Shown here one piece after another: positions 1 through 6,577 of a DNA stretch of 64,000 bases. Below the pieces are notes generated by a model, which ran no database searches, was not told where the DNA came from, and saw only the letters and a list, made by a program, of their open reading frames with translations. The position numbers were made by a program, and so were the translations under genes. Source of the DNA: DYIU01 sp038326775 (GTDB lineage Bacteria; Actinomycetota; Geothermincolia; Fen-727; Anoxymicrobiaceae); contig JBBQKJ010000009.1 in NCBI GenBank assembly GCA_038326775.1, positions 17,050 to 81,049 of the forward strand, in the 5' to 3' direction. The stretch's first letter is position 1, and the number at the start of each line of letters is the position of its first letter.

Positions 1-1
1 C

Positions 2-283
2 GGCTCGCTCACTGCCGAAGAGCCGGTCGTCGTGGCGGAATTAGTCGCACTCTGTTTTGCGGAAGGTGAAAGGATGCTCGATGAAGGCTCCATACGGCGC
101 GAAGAGTCGCTTTCGCGGATCCTGTTCAAGAACGCGGTAAAGAACTATCAGGAAATGGGGCTCCTCGCCGAGTTGCAGCGGAACGGCGAGGCCGGCAGGG
201 AAGAAACCGCGCTGATCCCGGGCGAGCGGTTCGATGAAAGGGGCGACGTGGAGAATCGTATTGACGGTTTTCTGAAAGGATGA
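2..283 (+). CDS. C-terminal part of an unidentified protein (5' end outside window)
   Basis: An open frame runs from the window edge to a TGA at 281-283, giving about 93 residues. It continues upstream of the internal GTG at 32, so the start is outside the window. The visible part is charged and helical (residues such as EESLSRILFKNAV) with no membrane segment or metal motif. The pattern faintly resembles the C-terminal tail of glycerol-3-phosphate acyltransferases, but I cannot confirm this and give no function. Codon use matches the neighbouring genes. It is convergent with the MFS gene that ends at 463. Confidence 0.45.
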   Translation, partial: GSLTAEEPVVVAELVALCFAEGERMLDEGSIRREESLSRILFKNAVKNYQEMGLLAELQRNGEAGREETALIPGERFDERGDVENRIDGFLKG

Positions 284-300
284 CCGGGGTCAGGCCCCGG
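284..300. repeat. short GC palindrome, possible remnant of the GGGGTCAGG repeat family
   Basis: The palindrome has arms CCGGGG and CCCCGG around TCAGG, immediately after the stop of the first gene. The core CCGGGGTCAGG is shared with the larger palindromes near 12.56 and 23.12 kb. It could be a decayed copy of that element or part of a terminator. No T-run follows. Confidence 0.3.
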
Positions 301-462
301 CCTTCTCGCAGACAGCGGGTAAAGACGCGCCCTCCCATGGCGGGCAAGGAACGCGCTGCGAGGACCCCGAACCCGGAAGTCAACATCGAGGATATGAACC
401 TCTGCTCGGAGGTCGACCCCAAGCGATTCGACTCCCGCCGCCGCGCCCCTTGCCGGCCGTCT

Positions 463-1842
463 TCACGGGGCGTCCGGCGTCTCCCAGGCGGGTGAGACCG
501 CGTCCTTCAGTATCGCCGGAAAGACGATTATCACCGCGGACAGCCCCAGGCAGACCATGGCTCCGACGAACAGGGCGAACGGGGTCGACCTTACGTCGGC
601 CACGTAACCCAGCAGCAGCCCCCCGATCGGCGCCGTCCCCTGGAAGAGCAGGATGTAGAAGCTCATTATCCTTCCCCTCATGTTGCGCTCAACACGGGAC
701 TGGAGCACCGTGTTCATCGACGCGGCCACCATAAGGAAGCTCAGGCCGATGCCCACCGACGCGAGGATAGAGAGCCAGTAAGCGCGGGAGACGGACAGCA
801 CGAGCAGCCAGATCGAGGTCGCGAGCAGGGCGAACTTTATGATGTCCTTCTCCTTGACACTGCGGTGCAAAACCGTAACCAGCGGAGCCCCGATCACGGC
901 CCCCAGGCCGAGGCCTCCCAACAGCCACCCGTAAGCCCAGGGGCCCTTGTGGAGCACGTCCCTTGCGACCGCGGGGAGCAGCACCACGTAAGAAAGGCCG
1001 AAGAATGCCGATATTCCCAGTACGGTCAGAAGGTTCCTGGCCCAGCTGTTTTCCTTTACGTACCGCAGCCCTTCCACCATCTGGAACCACACATTCTCCG
1101 TCGGCAGGGCGGCGGCCGGGGGCCTGAACCTGATGAGCAGGAGCGCGACCAGGACCGTCAGGAAGCTGGCGGCGTTGATATAGAACGCCGCGGCGACGCC
1201 CGAGCGCAGATTGCGCGCCGGTTCTCCAAAAGCGAAGACGTTGATGATCAGGGCGCCCAGCGCGGGACCGACGAAGCGGGCCATGTTATACCCGGCAGCG
1301 TCCAGCGCCACGCCGTTCATGAGTTCCTCCGGCGGCACGAGGTCGGGCACCATGGCGCGCCAGGCCGGGAAGGTGAAAACAAAGGCAAGGCCCATCAAGA
1401 CGGTCAGGCTCATGATCATTGACATGGACGACCAGCCTGCGGAGGTCGCAACCGCCAGGGCCAGGGCTGCGAGCATCATCACCGCCTGGGTCACCAGTAT
1501 GAGCTTCCGGCGGTCGATGCGGTCGGCCAGCGACCCGGCATACAGAACGAAAAGGATTATCGGCACGAAGTTCGCGAAGTTCACTGCCGCCACCCAGGCG
1601 CTCGAATGTGTGATTTCGCTCACGTACCAGAGAAGAGCGGTGTTGTGGATGAGGGTGCCCAGGTTCGAGAGGAACGCTCCGGACCACAGCAGGCGGAAAT
1701 CGCGGTAACCGAACGCCGAGAGGACGCCCCCGTGGAACAGGGATTTGTCCACCAGCTCCGTGGTCGGCGCGGCCACGTCGGCCTCGAACTCGCAGGTCCT
1801 GCTGTAGCTATCCTGTTCGCCGGGCTTCTTCTGCTCTGCCAT
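463..1842 (-). CDS. MFS transporter, EntS/MFS_3-like exporter
   Basis: This 459-residue major facilitator protein would act in the cytoplasmic membrane, exporting a small molecule with a proton gradient; the substrate cannot be read from sequence. The N-terminal tail of about 45 residues is soluble and acidic. It is followed by the typical FGYRDFRLLWSG entry into TM1 and then about 12 hydrophobic segments. The loop between TM2 and TM3 carries the MFS signature form GSLADRIDRRK. The ATG at 1842 (MAEQKK) was chosen because the frame above it, up to 2157, is low-complexity and overlaps the divergent pentapeptide gene. The family includes enterobactin exporter-like and macrolide efflux proteins. 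The family call is secure; the substrate is unknown. Confidence 0.85.
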   Translation of the reverse strand: MAEQKKPGEQDSYSRTCEFEADVAAPTTELVDKSLFHGGVLSAFGYRDFRLLWSGAFLSNLGTLIHNTALLWYVSEITHSSAWVAAVNFANFVPIILFVLYAGSLADRIDRRKLILVTQAVMMLAALALAVATSAGWSSMSMIMSLTVLMGLAFVFTFPAWRAMVPDLVPPEELMNGVALDAAGYNMARFVGPALGALIINVFAFGEPARNLRSGVAAAFYINAASFLTVLVALLLIRFRPPAAALPTENVWFQMVEGLRYVKENSWARNLLTVLGISAFFGLSYVVLLPAVARDVLHKGPWAYGWLLGGLGLGAVIGAPLVTVLHRSVKEKDIIKFALLATSIWLLVLSVSRAYWLSILASVGIGLSFLMVAASMNTVLQSRVERNMRGRIMSFYILLFQGTAPIGGLLLGYVADVRSTPFALFVGAMVCLGLSAVIIVFPAILKDAVSPAWETPDAP

Positions 1843-1950
1843 GCGCCTCTCAGTCCCGCGGGCCCCTGCCGTCCAGGCCGGCCCAATTGTGCTATATTCT
1901 TGTGCGGCCTCCGGTTGACGGCCACGCGAACAGGTTAACAAGTCGGGGTG

Positions 1951-2451
1951 ATGATGGCTAATCCTGAACACGTGAAAGTACTGAAGAAGGGCGTCAAGGT
2001 CTGGAACGAGTGGCGCAAGAGCAACATGGGCGTAAGGCCCGACCTCTCTGGCACCAGGCTCAGGGGCAAGGAGCTTACTTATGCCAATTTCATGGTCACC
2101 GACCTCTCCGGCTGCGACCTCTCCGGCTGCAACCTCAAGCAGGCCTACATGACACACGCCAACCTCTCTGACGCGAACCTCGAAGGCGCGACGCTCGCGC
2201 GAGCGGACATGCGCAACGCTAACCTCGCAAACGCGATTCTGCGAAAGTCCGACCTCTTCGAGGGGCTGTTCGTGAGGTCGATGCTCTACCGGACCGACCT
2301 CACCGACTGCGACCTGCGCGACTCCATCTTCATCGGCGCGTTCCTGCAGGAGGTCGATTTCTCCGGCTCAGACCTTACCGGCTCTGATTTCACCCGGGCG
2401 AAGCTGAACGGCGTGAAGGCCCTGGGCGCGACGGGCTTCAAGACGCACTGA
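1951..2451 (+). CDS. pentapeptide-repeat protein
   Basis: This protein of about 166 residues has a short N-terminal helix followed from about residue 30 by A(D/N)LXX-type pentapeptides: LSGCDLSGCNL, ANLSDANLEGATL, ADMRNANLANA, and a second block SGSDLTGSDF. Such repeats fold as a right-handed square beta-helix. Family members range from DNA-gyrase-protecting mimics (Qnr, MfpA) to structural proteins, and the role here is not known. Start choice is between consecutive codons: GTG at 1948, ATG at 1951 or ATG at 1954, with GGGGTG just upstream. No signal peptide is seen, so it is probably cytoplasmic. It is divergent from the MFS gene. Confidence 0.85.
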   Translation: MMANPEHVKVLKKGVKVWNEWRKSNMGVRPDLSGTRLRGKELTYANFMVTDLSGCDLSGCNLKQAYMTHANLSDANLEGATLARADMRNANLANAILRKSDLFEGLFVRSMLYRTDLTDCDLRDSIFIGAFLQEVDFSGSDLTGSDFTRAKLNGVKALGATGFKTH

Positions 2452-2691
2452 AGGCGCATGCGGCCCGCGGGGTGCCTACCGCCGCGCGATGCCGGCGGTC
2501 TGCCGCTCTTCGACGCCCCGCTCACCGGTGGACAGACGCCGCCGGAGGCCTTTTAATAAAGCGGTCAGCCCGAGGTTGCCGGTGCCTCGGGTGAAGACGC
2601 ACGCGAGCGCGAGTGATTCGGACGGAGGATTGCCGGCTCGGCCTGAGCGGTCCTGCCGGGCGCGGAATAATCTGGTGAAACAGGGGGTGGC

Positions 2692-3048
2692 ATGAAAGGC
2701 AAAGCGTTCGTTGTTGACTGGGACGTGGTGACGATTGATGAGCACTGCAAGCTCCTGTTCGAGGACGGGTGGGAGGTGGAGAGCGAGTCGGTGGACGGCC
2801 GCAAGGCTTTCGACCTTATCAAATCCTACATTCCTGACGTGGTGGTGATATATCTCTCCCGCCTGCCGGCTTACGGCCGCGCGCTGGCGGAAGACCTGCG
2901 TGCCAGTACGCAGACGAGCGAGTTGCCCATCGTCTTCGTGGACGGCAAGGAGAAGGTGGTCAAGAAGGCGATGGCCGAGGTTCCGGACGCTATATCCACA
3001 ACTCAAGAGGACATCCTGGGCGAGCTGCTGAGGTTCCGCAGGAGATGA
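2692..3048 (+). CDS. receiver-like protein lacking the phospho-acceptor aspartate
   Basis: This stand-alone domain of 118 residues has response-regulator receiver spacing: an N-terminal beta strand with acidic residues (FVVDWD), a helix, the strand VDGRKAFDLI, then PDVVVIYLSRLP, and a late strand ELPIVFVDG. At the strand-3 position where receivers carry the phosphorylated Asp there is Tyr (VVIYL), and the conserved switch Thr/Ser is Asp in IVFVDG. It is therefore probably a pseudo-receiver working by protein contact rather than phosphorylation. GGGGGTGGC precedes the ATG. There is no output domain and no adjacent kinase. It is followed 42 nt later by a GNAT gene and may be co-transcribed with it. 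Confidence 0.65.
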   Translation: MKGKAFVVDWDVVTIDEHCKLLFEDGWEVESESVDGRKAFDLIKSYIPDVVVIYLSRLPAYGRALAEDLRASTQTSELPIVFVDGKEKVVKKAMAEVPDAISTTQEDILGELLRFRRR

Positions 3049-3090
3049 CCGGGACCGCCGGGCACGGGCGTCAGCGGGCGGGCACAGAGA

Positions 3091-3549
3091 ATGGCATCCG
3101 ATAGCAGCCGCGGCGTGAGGATCCGGGATTGCGGAGAGGATGACTTCGAAAGCGTACTTGTGCTCTTGCGCCAGCTCTGGCCCGAGCTCGAGCTCGATCC
3201 GGTCGCCCTGAAAGAGATCTACCGGGAGTGCCTCACGCGGGACACCTGCCATGCGCTGTGCGCGGTGGCGGGTGGAGGGGTCGTAGGGTTCTGTGATTTT
3301 ACCCTCAAGCAGAGCCTCTGGCATCGGGGAAAGCTCGCCTACGTCGATGAGCTCATCGTAAAGGAGGGGATGCGCGGAATGGGCATCGGTACGATGCTCC
3401 TCGAGCGCGCCACCGGCATGGCGGAGGACCTCGGCTGCAGGCACATCGGGCTCGACTCGGCTTTCCAGCGCGGGGAGGCCCACCGCTTCTACGATGACCG
3501 GGGCTTCAAGGGGCTCGGCTATATCTTTGGCAAGGACATCGGCAAATAA
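3091..3549 (+). CDS. GNAT-family N-acetyltransferase
   Basis: A 152-residue GNAT domain that transfers an acetyl group from acetyl-CoA to an amine. The acetyl-CoA loop is in motif A (VKEGMRGMGIGTMLLERA, a R-G-x-G-I-G-x-x-L arrangement at about residues 91-108). The C-terminal AHRFYDDRGFKGLG block is the usual motif B (A-x-x-F-Y-x-x-x-G-F). Length is normal for a single-domain member and nothing is missing. The substrate cannot be inferred. The ATG at 3091 has only a weak Shine-Dalgarno site. It lies just upstream of the promoter for the secreted phosphoesterase. Confidence 0.85.
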   Translation: MASDSSRGVRIRDCGEDDFESVLVLLRQLWPELELDPVALKEIYRECLTRDTCHALCAVAGGGVVGFCDFTLKQSLWHRGKLAYVDELIVKEGMRGMGIGTMLLERATGMAEDLGCRHIGLDSAFQRGEAHRFYDDRGFKGLGYIFGKDIGK

Positions 3550-3593
3550 GCCGGTCGGGCAGACTCTCCGTGTTGCATCACCCGTTCGTAGAA

Positions 3594-3622
3594 TTGACAA
3601 GCTGCTGGTGGGGCCATACGAT
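3594..3622 (+). promoter_or_regulatory. sigma70-type promoter for the phosphoesterase gene
   Basis: A consensus -35 TTGACA (3594-3599) is separated by exactly 17 nt from TACGAT (3617-3622). Predicted transcription would start near 3629, leaving a leader of about 208 nt before the ATG at 3837. Confidence 0.6.
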
Positions 3623-3628
3623 TGCGTG

Positions 3629-3751
3629 AAATGGCGTTTGATGGCGGCACTGGGCGAAGAAAACCGCTGTTGAAGCATGTATTCCAGATTACCGGGGGCT
3701 TTGAAGCCGGGCAAAGAAAATGGTCACCGCGGCCCGGTGGAGCCAGTGGTG
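3629..3751 (+). promoter_or_regulatory. long 5' leader, candidate structured RNA / attenuator
   Basis: Between the promoter at 3594-3622 and the hairpin at 3752 lie about 120 nt with several complementary segments, such as CTTTG and CAAAG flanking AAGCCGGG near 3700-3717, and a GCGGCCCGG-rich element near 3728-3737. Promoter, structured leader, terminator-like hairpin, then a secreted-protein gene is the usual layout of a riboswitch or attenuator. I could not match it to a named class: the cyclic-di-GMP, cobalamin, TPP and FMN core motifs are not present in recognisable form. Confidence 0.35.
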
Positions 3752-3785
3752 AAACCGACCGGTTGAGCGGTCGGTTTTTGTTTTT
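3752..3785 (+). terminator. intrinsic-terminator-like hairpin inside the phosphoesterase leader
   Basis: AAACCGACC (3752-3760) pairs perfectly with GGTCGGTTT (3769-3777) around an 8-nt loop, and is followed by TTGTTTTT. It sits about 50 nt upstream of the phosphoesterase start codon and downstream of its promoter, so it would be conditional. Confidence 0.65.
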
Positions 3786-3836
3786 CAAGGGAGTGGCCGC
3801 CTCGTTTGAGCGGCCCTTAGCACGGGGGGAAAAGGA

Positions 3837-6569
3837 ATGTCGCAGTTACGTACGACTTCGCGGAAGGCTCACGGCCCTGAGTTGAAAGCGCTTGCCGCGT
3901 GCCTGGCCCTGGCGCTTGCGGCGCTCCTGATGCTGGTCCCCTCGGGGGTCACCCGCGCTCAGGAGTTCGCACCCTCCGGCTCGCTTCCCGAGGTGGCCAA
4001 GAAGATCAACCAGCTCATCTACCCCACCCTGGGGAACCCGGCGATAGTCCGGCGCGGGGGCGAGCTCGTGATCGAGTGGGACTGGCGCTTGAGCAACACC
4101 GCTATCCCGACCGCTGCCCTGCCGGGCGGCGGGCCGGCCAAATGGAACGTCTACCTGACAACCTCCGTCGCGGCCAACGTCCAGCATTACAATGGCAGCA
4201 CCAACGACGAGAAGCAGTGGTACCGCTATTCCAACGCGGCCGACCCGTACGGCTACGGAACCTACGACCGCCCCGTTCATACAGTGGTCAACACCCGCAG
4301 GCTCCAGGTCACGAAGGTCAGGAGGGAGGCGAGCTGCGCATGGCCGGAGGTGTTCGGGCAGGCGGGCTACGTCGTCGACCGGATCACGGTGAAGGTGCCC
4401 GCGAGCGTTCCGCTGGACCTCTACGACCTCCACGTCGAGTTCAAGGGCTGGGTCCCGCCCTGGTACTCCCCGCTGCTCCCGCAGGGACACGAGGGCAGCT
4501 TAAAGGCTGACTTACAGCCGCACGCCCTGCAGGTGGTGGACGGTTACAAGAAGGACATGAAGATCGTCCAGATCTCCGACACCCACGTGTACGGTCCTGA
4601 GATACAGAACGCCTTCGGCATCAACTACGACTCCTTCGAGCTGCGCGAGCCCAGGCCCGGGACGCCCGACCGCAAGCTCGACCCGGTCGAGAGGCTCTGG
4701 CTCAAGTACGACGACTTCCCCCTCGACAAGGACGCCGATGGGAAGGCCAACGAGGGAGCGATCTACCTCCAGGAAGAATTGCAGGCCATAAACCTCATCA
4801 ACCCCGACTTCGTGGTGTTCACCGGCGACTCGGTGTTCGCCCAGAAGAACTGGAACACCTATCCAAAGGACGCGCCGCCCTTCGAGGGCACGACGGGCGA
4901 CGTCGGCTCCGAGTACAGGTTCGAGATGAACTGGTGGTATGACGAGCTGCTGGCCCTGAACGTCCCGGTCTTCTGTGTCCCAGGCAACCACGACGGCTAC
5001 TGCTGGGACGGGCACGAGGCAGAGGGAGGCCTCGCCCATGACGACGGCCTGGAGATATGGCAGGACCTTTTCGGGCCGCTCTACCGCTCGTGGAATTACG
5101 GAGACTACCATTTCCTCGGGGTCAATACCATGGACTGGCCAAAGAAAGACGCCGACGGCCCAGACCCGTTCCCACTTTTCCCGGATTACAAGGACCGCAA
5201 CGGCGTCAATTTCTTCGGATACGTGACAAACCCCAACAAGTGGCACGGCCAGGTCCGGGGCAACGGAGACAAGTGGGCCACGGGAGTTGCGCCCCCGGGC
5301 TCGGAGCTCCGCTGGGACCCCGGCAACCCGGCTGCCTATGAAGGCCAGCTGGGCTGGGTCAAGCGCGACCTGGAAGCCAACCAGGGCAAGAAGCTGCGCG
5401 GAGTGTTCATGCACCACGATCCGCTGGAACCGATCGGCGCCGACCCCGGGATGTGGGACAACGCCAAGCAGTTCGGCCTCAATATGCCCGCCGGCCGCGG
5501 CGAGGGCTCCCAGGCGCTGGTCTACCTGATGAGGAGCCTGAACGTGAACTTTGAAGCGTCGGGGCATGCCCATAGCGACTGGGTTGGAAAGGTCCGCTGG
5601 TACGACAATACCGGCGACCTGATGGCCATCAACACCACCGCCGCTTCGATTCCGGTGGGTGACGAGGCGCTGATCAGCAAGGCGTCTGCGGAGTACGCTG
5701 GCTATCGGCTGCTCAGCATCAGCGACGGCAGCCTGGCCGGCTGGGGGCTGCCAGGCGCCGATGGCGACCCGATGACCAGGTGGTCCATACCGGGATGGCA
5801 GGGGATCGGAGTGGGCACCGCCTCGCCGGAGAACCCAACCCCCAACGGGTTCGAGGTCTACCGCCAGAACAGGCCCGCCCTGCAGTGGATGGAGCAGGAT
5901 AAGGCCGCCAAGCGCCCGCCTGTTACAAACGGCGAGGGCACCTTCAGCACCCCCGGGCTGCCGGGCGCGCTGCCCCTGCCGCTCAACAGTCGCGGCATCG
6001 GCGGGCCGTTCGAGGATGTCACCTGCAAGGTTAAGAACACGCTGGACGGGACGGGCGGCGCGAAGCTAGACCTGGCCGGCTGCCGCGTCGAGTTTCCCAT
6101 GAAGCCGCTCACCGGCGGCCGTTATTATGTTGTGGACAACGGCACCATCCTCGAGCAGTACGACACCGACTCCGGCGAGCGCATGGTGGTGGTCATCGCG
6201 GACGTCCCGGGCGCCGCGGGGTTCCTGCCGGTGCGCGTCCATGCCGCCGCCGGGGCTGACCTCGCCGCCCCGGTGGTCGACTCGTTCACCATCAATGGTG
6301 GCGCGCCGAACACAAACGCTCTCGGCGTGACGCTCTTCCTTCAGGCACACGACCCGGGAGGCGCGGGGGTCAAAGATCTCAGGGTAGCGAACAGCGTGCC
6401 CGCGCTCCTGGCCGCCGAGTGGCTGCCTTACACGGGCCCGGCCGCCTGGAACTGGATCCTGAAGGCGGGCGCCGCCGGGACGCGAAAGGTCTACATGCAG
6501 TTCAGGGACGCCGCGATGCCGGCCAATGTCGGAAGCCCCGGGTCGGCGACCATAACTTACGCGCCCTGA
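3837..6569 (+). CDS. secreted calcineurin-like metallophosphoesterase
   Basis: This 910-residue exported protein has an N-terminal Sec signal peptide: a basic start, a hydrophobic stretch LALALAALLMLV, and a likely cut after TRA near residue 41. A beta-rich domain of about 200 residues comes first. The metallophosphoesterase domain follows, with all canonical metal ligands: ISDTH (about 246-250), FTGDSV, VPGNHDGY, MHHDP and SGHAHSD. It should hydrolyse phosphoester bonds of an extracellular substrate with a dinuclear metal centre. The C-terminal 300 residues look like Ig-type domains (a VDSFTINGG start near residue 817). GGGGGAAAAGG precedes the ATG. Its mRNA has a long leader with a terminator-like hairpin. 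Substrate unknown. Confidence 0.85.
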   Translation: MSQLRTTSRKAHGPELKALAACLALALAALLMLVPSGVTRAQEFAPSGSLPEVAKKINQLIYPTLGNPAIVRRGGELVIEWDWRLSNTAIPTAALPGGGPAKWNVYLTTSVAANVQHYNGSTNDEKQWYRYSNAADPYGYGTYDRPVHTVVNTRRLQVTKVRREASCAWPEVFGQAGYVVDRITVKVPASVPLDLYDLHVEFKGWVPPWYSPLLPQGHEGSLKADLQPHALQVVDGYKKDMKIVQISDTHVYGPEIQNAFGINYDSFELREPRPGTPDRKLDPVERLWLKYDDFPLDKDADGKANEGAIYLQEELQAINLINPDFVVFTGDSVFAQKNWNTYPKDAPPFEGTTGDVGSEYRFEMNWWYDELLALNVPVFCVPGNHDGYCWDGHEAEGGLAHDDGLEIWQDLFGPLYRSWNYGDYHFLGVNTMDWPKKDADGPDPFPLFPDYKDRNGVNFFGYVTNPNKWHGQVRGNGDKWATGVAPPGSELRWDPGNPAAYEGQLGWVKRDLEANQGKKLRGVFMHHDPLEPIGADPGMWDNAKQFGLNMPAGRGEGSQALVYLMRSLNVNFEASGHAHSDWVGKVRWYDNTGDLMAINTTAASIPVGDEALISKASAEYAGYRLLSISDGSLAGWGLPGADGDPMTRWSIPGWQGIGVGTASPENPTPNGFEVYRQNRPALQWMEQDKAAKRPPVTNGEGTFSTPGLPGALPLPLNSRGIGGPFEDVTCKVKNTLDGTGGAKLDLAGCRVEFPMKPLTGGRYYVVDNGTILEQYDTDSGERMVVVIADVPGAAGFLPVRVHAAAGADLAAPVVDSFTINGGAPNTNALGVTLFLQAHDPGGAGVKDLRVANSVPALLAAEWLPYTGPAAWNWILKAGAAGTRKVYMQFRDAAMPANVGSPGSATITYAP

Positions 6570-6577
6570 GCGAGGAA

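Noticed and set aside
2476..3714. A 412-codon minus-strand frame across the receiver-like and GNAT genes
   Set aside because: It is antisense to two good genes, has no recognisable domain or ribosome site, and its composition is that of a GC-rich antisense frame.
3629..3751. Assignment of the leader to the cyclic-di-GMP or cobalamin riboswitch class
   Set aside because: Only loose resemblance (GGGCAAAG, GGTGxAACC-like pieces); the conserved cores are not in the right order. Left as an unclassified leader.
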